Shown here in pieces: positions 4,696-9,990 of a stretch of 9,990 bases of DNA; positions within the stretch are counted from its first letter, which is position 1, and every line of letters begins with the position of its first letter. The DNA lies in NCBI GenBank assembly GCA_947630315.1, contig CANRHA010000048.1, positions 1 through 9,990 of the forward strand, read 5' to 3'. This stretch comes from an uncultured Clostridia bacterium. GTDB taxonomy: Bacteria > Bacillota > Clostridia > Oscillospirales > Ruminococcaceae. A program made the translations under genes and the position numbers. The notes under the pieces were generated by a model. It saw nothing but the letters and a program-made list of their open reading frames with translations. It searched no databases and was not told where the DNA came from.

Positions 4696-4763
4696 CCCGA
4701 GATAGTAATGCGATGTCAAACTTTTAGAATCCCCTTACGGTAAACTCCTTTTAGGGGTAATGC

Positions 4764-4787
4764 AAACCACCGCTTCCGTGGCGGTTT
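4764..4787. terminator. Hairpin downstream of the metallopeptidase gene, possible terminator
   Basis: AAACCACCGC (4764-4773) and GTGGCGGTTT (4778-4787) form a 10-position stem with one mismatch and one G-T wobble around a TTCC loop. The minus strand lacks a good T-run after it (TTTGCATTA). The plus strand has TTTTGATT, but no plus-strand gene is nearby. It may act as a 3' stabilising hairpin of the minus-strand operon. Confidence 0.45.
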
Positions 4788-4820
4788 TGATTCATACAAA
4801 ATCCCCGCGCCCCGCAAAAA

Positions 4821-5693
4821 TCACCCTCGCAACGCGAAATCCTCAAACCGTTTATATATTTCACCGATATTCAAGTTGGCTATCTCTATGAGTGAATAAA
4901 ATTGTTTCAGATATTTAACAAACTCACAGCCTAAATAGTAACCGACGTCGCTATGATTTTTATAACTGCACCAATCTCCGAAAAAGTCCTGTGTGCTTTC
5001 ATTTTCTTTGACGCGCCTCAAATATTCCCGCTTTATTTCAGCCTTATTTGCCGTGCACCAATCGAGCCAGCCGTTTTTATCCTGATGATAATGATTATCA
5101 TCATTACATAAAATCTGCTCGCACACCATCGCGATCCCTTCCCGATACAGCTGTGCCAGCGATTGTTCGCCGCTTGTCTGAGCATGAGGATTTAAATTCC
5201 CGTAAGTCTTATGCCAGATGTGGCCGATCTCATGAAAAATCAGCGCTTGCATATCGCTTTCATTTTGCCAATTTAATTCAATAATTTTTTCGATCCCGAG
5301 CAAAACAGCGTTTCTGCCGTCAAGAGTTGTCGCCCAGCAGGCGCCGTTGCATAATCCCAAATACAGAATAATATCCGGATCGATATCGGACTTAAAAAGC
5401 TGACTTATATTGCGGCTGAGCCGTTCGGCTATGGCGATAAATGAGGCGTTTGCCGTTGCCGCCGCTTCTTTGTTCAGAATTACATTGTTGAGAACGGGCA
5501 TTATATCTTTATCGAAATCGTAATCCTTTGAGTCCTGCTCGCATTTTTCGCATAATTCGGAGGAAAACTCTTTCGTATATTTTCGCCACGCCTCTATATC
5601 AAACATGTTGTTCGGAAAACAGTTTTGTATTTTGTGAAATGTGTTTATCAGCTGCATGTTCCGGGGCTCCTGATGAGGCGATTTATTATCCAT
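4821..5693 (-). CDS. Putative HEIGH zinc metallopeptidase, gluzincin-like, no signal peptide
   Basis: The 290-residue product has HEIGH at 154-158 (LIFHEIGHIWHKTYG), the HExxH zinc-binding and catalytic motif. LYREGIAMVCEQ follows with E185 at 27 residues after the second His, a plausible third zinc ligand as in gluzincins. The surrounding pattern, ILYLGLCNGACW before it and DVGYYLGCEFVKYL after it, resembles DUF2268-type putative Zn-proteases, where GYxxG lines the active site; this family name is tentative. It has no signal peptide or membrane segment and is Cys-rich (C48, C51, C115, C119, C191, C196), so it is probably cytoplasmic. The start ATG follows AAAAAGG by about nine bases. It begins 21 bases after the stop of the DUF4230 lipoprotein, so it is probably the third gene of that operon. 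Confidence 0.72.
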   Translation of the reverse strand: MDNKSPHQEPRNMQLINTFHKIQNCFPNNMFDIEAWRKYTKEFSSELCEKCEQDSKDYDFDKDIMPVLNNVILNKEAAATANASFIAIAERLSRNISQLFKSDIDPDIILYLGLCNGACWATTLDGRNAVLLGIEKIIELNWQNESDMQALIFHEIGHIWHKTYGNLNPHAQTSGEQSLAQLYREGIAMVCEQILCNDDNHYHQDKNGWLDWCTANKAEIKREYLRRVKENESTQDFFGDWCSYKNHSDVGYYLGCEFVKYLKQFYSLIEIANLNIGEIYKRFEDFALRG

Positions 5694-5714
5694 ATTATTT
5701 ACCTTTTTAACGCC

Positions 5715-6329
5715 TCACGGCTCCGTATCCTCGGCGGTGTCCGAACCGGCGATCTCGATAAATTCCACCGTGTACTTTTTATCGCTCAGCTCGTTTATGC
5801 TGTCGACATATTCGCTCAGAAGATCCTCCGCGCGCTGCTGGGCCTGAGCTATTAGCGTTGCGTTGTTCGACGCGTCCTCCTTAAGCTCCGCCTGAGCCTG
5901 GGCAATAGCGGTTTTTTCGTCCTCGGCGGTTATTTTTGCCGAATCCTCCGCGACTATGTATTCAAAATCCTTCGGGTCGTCGATGGTGCATTCCAAAAGC
6001 TTCGCCCTCGGTATCGTTATCGATATAACGCTGCCGTCTACCGATATGCTCAGGTCGGTCACGTCGATCCCGTAGCGGGCGATGGCGTTGTATTCTATCC
6101 AGAAAAGCCTGTCCTTTTTCCACCATAAATGCCCCTCGGCGTTGGGCTCGTAGCTCTTTGCTATGTTGTGATAGTAACAGTCTATCACGGCAAGCTCGCA
6201 TATCGATTTCATTCGGGAGATGTTAGGAACTATCTCCAACGAGGCCGGGTCGGGTCGATCTCCCGCCGCGCATGACGAAAGGGCGAAGGCGGTTACAATC
6301 GCCAAAATAAACGAAATTATTCTTTTCAT
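5715..6329 (-). CDS. DUF4230-like lipoprotein
   Basis: The 204-residue product starts with a lipoprotein signal peptide and lipobox LSSC, placing the lipidated Cys at residue 20. The body (about 35-190) has the DUF4230 pattern: a helix-strand start (NISRMKSICELAVIDCYYHN), FWIEYNAIARYGIDVTDLSI, VISITIPRAKLLECTIDD, then a long Glu/Ala/Gln-rich helix (about 130-178) likely to form a coiled coil, and a closing strand YTVEFIEI. The molecular function of the domain is unknown to me. It is expected on the outer face of the membrane. Its ribosome binding site (GGGAGGG) lies in the last codons of the upstream DUF4230 gene, with only 4 bases between stop and start, so translation is probably coupled. 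Confidence 0.72.
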   Translation of the reverse strand: MKRIISFILAIVTAFALSSCAAGDRPDPASLEIVPNISRMKSICELAVIDCYYHNIAKSYEPNAEGHLWWKKDRLFWIEYNAIARYGIDVTDLSISVDGSVISITIPRAKLLECTIDDPKDFEYIVAEDSAKITAEDEKTAIAQAQAELKEDASNNATLIAQAQQRAEDLLSEYVDSINELSDKKYTVEFIEIAGSDTAEDTEP

Positions 6330-6333
6330 AAAA

Positions 6334-7026
6334 TCAGCCCTCCCTGAAAACTATTTCGCCGTAGCCGTCAAAAAATTCATCTACTATAGGCTGAGTAAGC
6401 GCCCTGACGGCGTCTTCGATGCTGCGGCGGGCAAGCTCAAACATTTTGTCGTTTGCCTCGCATTCCGCGCGGGCGTCCTCCTTGCATTTTTCATAAGCCG
6501 TCTGTGTGACCGAAAGTTTATTTGCCTTTTTATTGACGAATATAAAATCGAGGGATTCTATATCCACAAAAACATCGGTTATATACGGTTCGGGTAGATC
6601 GACATAAATTATTTTCGCGTCGGGATCGTCCTCGAATTTTATTTTGTCAAAATCGATCCCTATGCTTATCACCGAGCTGTATGAAACGTGGTAGTCGGTC
6701 TTCTTGCCGTTATCTACTTTTGCGGAGCCGTTGTAGACGCATTTCACGGTAGAAAATTTACTTACATTTACTATTTCCTGCAAGGTAGATATCGTAACGA
6801 TATCGGGGCCTTTTTTATTTTTAGAGATGTTTTTAATGATGGCGTAAACCGAGGCCGCAGCGGCAATTATAAGCGCCGCGGCGACAATGACCGGCAGAAT
6901 GCGTTTTATCGGGAATTTTTCTTTTTTGATCTCCCAGTCGTACTCCTCGCCGTCGGTTTCGACCTCATGCACCTCCGGCTCCTCGGGGTTCGGCACAGCG
7001 CTTTTTCCGAATAACAGCTGACTCAT
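6334..7026 (-). CDS. Single-pass membrane protein with an extracellular DUF4230-like domain
   Basis: The ATG at 7026 is used, nine bases after GGAG; an in-frame TTG at 7032 is too close to that site. The 230-residue product has an acidic cytoplasmic tail (1-42, rich in Glu), a transmembrane helix (about 44-65, ILPVIVAAALIIAAAASVYA) and an outer domain (about 75-222). That domain carries the same pattern as the next gene: STLQEIVNVSKFSTVKCVYN, VISIGIDFDKIKF, AKIIYVDLPEPYITDVFVD, then a helical segment (QTAYEKCKEDARAECEANDK). The two DUF4230 proteins are diverged paralogues and may form a hetero-oligomer at the membrane. It is the first gene of a three-gene operon, with a perfect promoter and a nearby 0A box. 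Confidence 0.75.
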   Translation of the reverse strand: MSQLLFGKSAVPNPEEPEVHEVETDGEEYDWEIKKEKFPIKRILPVIVAAALIIAAAASVYAIIKNISKNKKGPDIVTISTLQEIVNVSKFSTVKCVYNGSAKVDNGKKTDYHVSYSSVISIGIDFDKIKFEDDPDAKIIYVDLPEPYITDVFVDIESLDFIFVNKKANKLSVTQTAYEKCKEDARAECEANDKMFELARRSIEDAVRALTQPIVDEFFDGYGEIVFREG

Positions 7027-7077
7027 TTGCAATCACTCCTTTTATGTATGATCTTCAAAACTAAATAACCTAAAAAT

Positions 7078-7106
7078 ATTATACAGTACCTCGGGAATAA
7101 TGTCAA
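7078..7106 (-). promoter_or_regulatory. Perfect-consensus sigma-A promoter of the DUF4230/metallopeptidase operon
   Basis: On the minus strand TTGACA (7106-7101), 17 bases and TATAAT (7083-7078) match consensus at all positions. Transcription should start near 7071, leaving a leader of about 45 bases before the ATG at 7026. Confidence 0.87.
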
Positions 7107-7110
7107 CAAC

Positions 7111-7117
7111 TGTCGAA
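7111..7117 (+). promoter_or_regulatory. 0A box upstream of the DUF4230 operon promoter
   Basis: TGTCGAA followed by AA is an exact 0A box. It is 4 bases upstream of the -35 box on the operon side, centred near -43 relative to the predicted start, and about 70 bases upstream of the -35 of the divergent DUF6465 gene. The position suits regulation of the minus-strand operon by a Spo0A-type protein. A single seven-base match can occur by chance. Confidence 0.5.
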
Positions 7118-7187
7118 AAGATTTAAGAGACGCGTTCGGCCGAAAAAAATAAATCCAAAAAAATTTTTTATATTTTTCGCATATTGA

Positions 7188-7216
7188 TTGACATATGAAA
7201 AAAATAGGTGTATAAT
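7188..7216 (+). promoter_or_regulatory. Perfect-consensus sigma-A promoter of the DUF6465-like gene
   Basis: TTGACA (7188-7193), 17 bases and TATAAT (7211-7216) match consensus exactly, and an AT-rich stretch upstream (7141-7180) could act as an UP element. With the strong GGAGG ribosome binding site (7235-7239), the gene should be highly expressed. Confidence 0.87.
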
Positions 7217-7247
7217 GATTAAAATATTTCTATTGGAGGTAATCATT

Positions 7248-7601
7248 ATGCCAAGGACAAAGAAAACCGCAGCTCCCGAGGTTAAAGATGTTAAAGTAGC
7301 CGAGGAAGTAAAAAAACCCGTTGCTGATGTTGCAGCCGAAAAGCCCGCAAAGAAAACAGCAGCCAAAAAGCCCGCAGCAAAGAAGACTGCCGCAAAGCCC
7401 GCTGCTGCGCCTAAGCAGACCGTTAAGATCCAGTTCGGCGGCGATGAATTCGATATTACCGACATTCAGAAAACCGTCGAGGCCGACATCAAGGGCAAGT
7501 TCAAGGGAAAGATCAAGACCGTTGAGGCCTACATCAAGCTCGAAGACAAAGCCGTTTACTATGTTGTAAACTCCGATTTCTCCGACAAAGTCGCCCTTTG
7601 A
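7248..7601 (+). CDS. DUF6465-like protein with a histone-H1-like Lys/Ala/Pro-rich N-terminal tail
   Basis: The 117-residue product has two parts. Residues 1-56 are a disordered basic tail built from repeats such as KKTAAKKPAAKKTAAKPAAA, like histone H1 or bacterial HU-fusion tails. Residues 57-117 form a small alpha/beta domain (TVKIQFGGDEFDITDIQKTV, then VEAYIKLEDKAVYYVVNSDF) of the kind labelled DUF6465 in Clostridia. In related proteins the C-terminal domain is conserved and the tail varies. The role is unknown; nucleic-acid or polyanion binding by the tail is inferred from charge. The start is fixed by GGAGG eight bases upstream of ATG 7248; a further upstream TTG lies within the promoter. 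Codon use (AAG, GCC, ATC, CTC) looks like that of a highly expressed gene. It is monocistronic with its own promoter and terminator. Confidence 0.75.
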   Translation: MPRTKKTAAPEVKDVKVAEEVKKPVADVAAEKPAKKTAAKKPAAKKTAAKPAAAPKQTVKIQFGGDEFDITDIQKTVEADIKGKFKGKIKTVEAYIKLEDKAVYYVVNSDFSDKVAL

Positions 7602-7628
7602 TCTGACGATCTTTTGATTTGCTAAAAA

Positions 7629-7668
7629 ACTCAGCCGAAACTTTAAGGTACCGGCTGGGTTTTCTTTT
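7629..7668 (+). terminator. Intrinsic terminator of the DUF6465-like gene
   Basis: ACTCAGCCG (7629-7637) pairs with CGGCTGGGT (7652-7660), with one T-G wobble, around a 14-base loop. TTTCTTTT follows. It lies 28 bases after the stop codon. Confidence 0.85.
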
Positions 7669-7858
7669 AATGGGGGATTATTTTTTGACGCTTCAAAAAT
7701 ATTTGAAAAATAAAATTTAAAAAATGTATTTTTAAGATTATTTTATGATAAGAAAAAACGTATAAAATATAACCTTATTAAAAGCATTTTACTTTGCGTG
7801 ATTATTTAATCGGAGGAGCCGTGCGTTGCAGGAAAATTATTTTTTCATGGCGTGGCCT
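7669..7858. other. AT-rich intergenic region without a convincing gene
   Basis: This gap between convergent genes is strongly AT-rich. It holds a small inverted repeat, TTCAAA-AATA-TTTGAA (7692-7707), and a ribosome-binding-site-like CGGAGGAG (7811-7818) before a GTG at 7821. I see no clear terminator for the minus-strand lipoprotein gene ending at 7859. Confidence 0.5.
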
Positions 7859-9658
7859 TTACTCGATCCCGTTTATTCTTTTTGCAACCTCGGCGGCGGT
7901 TTCCTCCGCCAATTTTTTCAGCTCGCTGCGGCTCATGTCCTCGTAGGCCGCCGCCGTTCTCGCGTCAAATATCGGGTTGATAATATCTATCGGGCGGCAG
8001 CGCCATTCGGCGCAGTAATTATCTATCGATTCGGGGTTCGGATAGACGTCCTCCTCCGGCACCGCGCCGTGAAGTTTTCCGCTGAACGAATCGTAGATGT
8101 ATTCCAAAAAGCGTATTGCGGCCTCGCGGTTCCGGGAATTTTTGCTTAAAAGATATACGTTCGCACTGAGCATTTCGGGATATTTTCCGAAGGGCTGTTT
8201 GCCGCCGCCGTTGGGGTGGGAATGAACAAACTTAAGCAGCTTATAAAGTTCCTTGCCGTCGGGGTCGTAGTACCGCCCGGAAGATATGTCGATGTTCTTT
8301 TCAAAGTATGCGTTCTGCGCGTCGATCAGCGTATAAAACGGCGCGTCGGGGTCGTACCCGTCAGACCAGTTTGATATTTTTGTGGGAACGCCGAAGTACC
8401 CGCCGTCATAGCCGACTATCAGTTTTACCGCCGAGTTTTCGGATATCCTTGACGAGAGGCTTTCTATTTCGCTGAGGTCGACGTAAACGTCGGAATTGAT
8501 GTAATTGTGAAATCCCGAGCCGGTACTGAAAACGTCAAAATCGCTGTCGCCCGACATGACCTTTGAAACAAGCTTATCATAATCGGTATAAGCTTCTTTT
8601 ACCAATATTCCGGTGTCCTCTTCAAAACGTCTCACGGCATTTGCGGCGGTATTATAGCCCAGAACGGTTATGCTCTCGGGCGGGTTTAAATAATCATATA
8701 TTTTAATATCTTCGTCCGCCGAGGAGATCATTGTAACGAGGTTTTCATAAATCCCTATAAAGAATTTTGTTTTTTCATCGGCGGGCGCGTAATAGCGGTC
8801 AAGCAGAATGCTGTCCGAATCGTTGAGGGAATATTCGGTGATCTTGCAGGCAAGTGCGTTATTCGCGATTTCGTTATACGCTCTTTGGGCGATCCCGTAA
8901 ACTAAAACGGTGTTGGTTTTGGGGGAATATGCCGCGGCAGAAGCGGAGCCGGCATTTATATCGCGGATCTTTGAAGTCTTTCCGGTCTCGGCGTTGAAAA
9001 CGCCTAAGCAGGTTATTGAAGACGTGCTATCCTCATACACGGCCAGAAGCTTATCGCCCTTGTATTGATAAAGATCGAGTTTCGGGTAGAGAATGTTTTT
9101 TGAGAGGGTGTGTTCGCCCGTCTCGCGCGAGATAATTTCGATGGTCTTTTCGGGGACCGTCTTGCCGGCGGAACAGTTGAAAACGTAAAAACCGTCGGTG
9201 ATGTTTAATCCGCTTACGGAATCCGCGTCGATTGAATCAACAATAATTTCGTTGATGACGCTGCCGTCCGCGCCGTATTCCGAGACGGTTTTGCGCCCGG
9301 GCGAGTAGGTGAAGATGTTGCTGCCGTCGGTTGCGATCAGGGCCGCGTCGGTATCAAAGAGAACGGAGGACGTGCCGGCGGCGAGATCAAGAGAATAAAC
9401 CGCGCCTGCGGAAAGAATATAAACGGTTGAATCAATTTGAACAGCGCCGTTAATTTCTTCATTCAAAACCGGCAGCGAGAGGCCATCGGCAGGGGCGCAG
9501 GGGGAATAGGAAATTTCCCGATTGAAAATCGAACTCTCGGCGGAGCGGATCTCTACGGCGGGCAGGGCGGGCGGCGAGCTTACCGGCGCGGAATTTTCTG
9601 CGCAGGAGCAGAGCAGGATCGACAAAATAAGAATGGCGAATAATTTTTTGATTGTCAT
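7859..9658 (-). CDS. Large lipoprotein: propeller-like domain joined to a solute-binding-protein-like domain
   Basis: The ATG at 9658 is used, eight bases after AGAGGTG; the TTG at 9664 overlaps that site. The 599-residue product has a lipoprotein signal peptide with LCSC, so Cys19 is the lipidated residue. Residues about 45-320 contain repeated beta units of the type VYILSAGAVYSLDLAAG, NIFTYSPGRKTVSEYGADG and CLGVFNAETGKTSKI, typical of a beta-propeller. From about 328 the sequence looks like a family 1 extracellular solute-binding protein: SITVLGYNTAANAVRRFEED, then DYDKLVSKVMSGDSDFDVFS and later NREAAIRFLEYIYD. That part is about 270 residues against the usual 380-420, so a central portion seems missing. 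No ABC permease or ATPase gene is adjacent. The product probably senses or captures a ligand at the cell surface. Its promoter has MerR-type architecture. Confidence 0.75.
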   Translation of the reverse strand: MTIKKLFAILILSILLCSCAENSAPVSSPPALPAVEIRSAESSIFNREISYSPCAPADGLSLPVLNEEINGAVQIDSTVYILSAGAVYSLDLAAGTSSVLFDTDAALIATDGSNIFTYSPGRKTVSEYGADGSVINEIIVDSIDADSVSGLNITDGFYVFNCSAGKTVPEKTIEIISRETGEHTLSKNILYPKLDLYQYKGDKLLAVYEDSTSSITCLGVFNAETGKTSKIRDINAGSASAAAYSPKTNTVLVYGIAQRAYNEIANNALACKITEYSLNDSDSILLDRYYAPADEKTKFFIGIYENLVTMISSADEDIKIYDYLNPPESITVLGYNTAANAVRRFEEDTGILVKEAYTDYDKLVSKVMSGDSDFDVFSTGSGFHNYINSDVYVDLSEIESLSSRISENSAVKLIVGYDGGYFGVPTKISNWSDGYDPDAPFYTLIDAQNAYFEKNIDISSGRYYDPDGKELYKLLKFVHSHPNGGGKQPFGKYPEMLSANVYLLSKNSRNREAAIRFLEYIYDSFSGKLHGAVPEEDVYPNPESIDNYCAEWRCRPIDIINPIFDARTAAAYEDMSRSELKKLAEETAAEVAKRINGIE

Positions 9659-9692
9659 AAACAATGCACCTCTTTCTTCGGATTACAGCTTC

Positions 9693-9723
9693 GTTATAAG
9701 CTCTTCCCCGAGGTAAGAGTCAA
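9693..9723 (-). promoter_or_regulatory. MerR-type promoter with a 19-bp spacer and spacer palindrome
   Basis: On the minus strand TTGACT (9723-9718) and TATAAC (9698-9693) are 19 bases apart, longer than the optimum of 17. CTCTTCCCCGAGGTAAGAG (plus strand, 9701-9719) fills the spacer as a near-palindrome centred on G9710, with seven of nine positions paired. A 19-20-base spacer carrying a dyad is the signature of promoters untwisted by MerR-family activators such as BmrR or SoxR. The regulator gene is not in the window. Confidence 0.68.
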
Positions 9724-9866
9724 GGGGTTGCGAGAAATTTTGTATACTTACCCAAAATCCCCGGCGGCATTTTGTGGGAAGTGACGGGAGAACGATCTTC
9801 ACCGGTGCCACAATCTTCTGCCTCTATCGCAAGCCCCTGCTGTCCGCCACACTCGCTACAACTGTC
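9724..9866. other. Intergenic stretch with no supported gene
   Basis: No frame with a ribosome binding site is convincing. The nearest, a GTG-started plus-strand frame around 9775-9880, lacks a site and runs into the heptanucleotide repeat. A weak ATTTTG/CAAAAT inverted repeat lies at about 9738-9759. The region may belong to the repeated element that follows. Confidence 0.4.
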
Positions 9867-9901
9867 TCTGATTTCTGATATCTGACATCTGTTCTCTGCT
9901 G
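9867..9901 (+). repeat. Imperfect heptanucleotide tandem repeat (TCTGNNN, five units)
   Basis: TCTG recurs at 9867, 9874, 9881, 9888 and 9895, spaced exactly seven bases apart, giving units TCTGATT, TCTGATA, TCTGACA, TCTGTTC and TCTGCTG. It passes directly into the GC-rich hairpin array. Confidence 0.7.
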
Positions 9902-9903
9902 AG

Positions 9904-9990
9904 GGCCCGGGCGAAGCCCGCTCCGCGCTTTGCGCGGGGCCAGCGCGCCGCAGGCGCGCTGCGGCGGCCTGCGGCCGCCGGGGCTTCGGC
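9904..9990. repeat. GC-rich hairpin array with three-base loops (continues past the window end)
   Basis: At least four consecutive hairpins are visible: CGGGC-GAA-GCCCG (9908-9920), CCGCGC-TTT-GCGCGG (9923-9937), AGCGCGCC-GCA-GGCGCGCT (9942-9960) and CGGCGGCC-TGC-GGCCGCCG (9962-9980). A fifth, GGGGC-TTC, is starting when the window ends. GGCC at 9904-9907 can pair with GGCC at 9938-9941, closing the first two into a three-way junction. Base composition is far more GC-rich than the rest of the window. It looks like an interspersed repeat and has no coding potential that I can support. Confidence 0.8.

Noticed and set aside
4537..4719. 60-codon minus-strand frame with a TTG start and a hydrophobic N-terminal part
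   Set aside because: Its start has no ribosome binding site and its first third reads through a clear terminator with a seven-T run. Only the C-terminal part, as a paralogue tail, is meaningful.
7821..7946. GTG-started plus-strand frame of 41 codons after a good-looking CGGAGGAG site
   Set aside because: Two thirds of it is antisense to the 3' end of the well-supported lipoprotein gene, it ends early and shows no recognisable family. The ribosome-binding-like site alone is not enough.
9775..9880. GTG-started plus-strand frame in the gap before the repeats
   Set aside because: No ribosome binding site, no family resemblance, and it ends inside the heptanucleotide repeat.
9867..9990. Possible CRISPR array
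   Set aside because: The repeats are 7-nt units and unequal hairpins without unique spacers or a repeated 24-40-base unit, and no cas gene is present.

Overview
The window looks like chromosomal DNA from an uncultured, Gram-positive-type member of the Clostridia, most likely Oscillospiraceae/Ruminococcaceae-like. The signs are strong AAAGGAGG-type ribosome binding sites, textbook sigma-A promoters (TTGACA-17-TATAAT), a Spo0A DNA-binding domain with matching 0A boxes, lipoproteins with Firmicute-style signal peptides, a PKTG-type wall-sorting tail, a DUF6465-like protein and CCA-encoded tRNA. The taxon is inferred; no marker gene for phylogeny is complete here.

Layout. 1-81: 3' end of a class II tRNA (probably Leu) and its terminator. 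89-382: a start-less remnant resembling the C-terminal half of a retropepsin-like aspartyl protease, then a terminator. 381-978 (minus): an AbrB-type antitoxin / RelE-type toxin pair with its own promoter and a palindromic operator. 1066-1829 (minus): a secreted protein with an APKTG anchor tail. 1828-2526: regulatory DNA and a stand-alone Spo0A C-terminal domain protein (plus), with two 0A boxes in its own control region. 2529-4174 (minus): an ECF-like sigma factor with a long C-terminal extension and an ECF-type promoter. 4220-4622: two decayed pieces of tandem paralogues of that sigma gene, one retaining the same ECF-type promoter. 4669-4787: hairpins and a terminator. 4821-7106 (minus): an apparent three-gene operon of a membrane-anchored DUF4230 protein, a DUF4230 lipoprotein and an HEIGH metallopeptidase, with a 0A box just upstream of its promoter. 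7188-7668 (plus): a small histone-H1-like, Lys/Ala-rich DUF6465-like protein. 7859-9723 (minus): a large lipoprotein joining a propeller-like region to a solute-binding-protein-like region, from a promoter of MerR-activated architecture. 9724-9990: a gene-less stretch ending in a 7-nt-periodic TCTG repeat and a very GC-rich array of three-base-loop hairpins that runs off the window.

How the parts may work together. The most interesting theme is regulatory. A Spo0A DNA-binding domain without a receiver domain would be freed from phosphorelay control. It sits between two exact TGTCGAA boxes, and a third exact box lies 4 bp upstream of the -35 of the DUF4230/metallopeptidase operon. This suggests a small local regulon. 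Separately, the extended ECF sigma factor appears to control its own promoter, and its duplicated remnants keep that promoter. These links are inferences from site placement.
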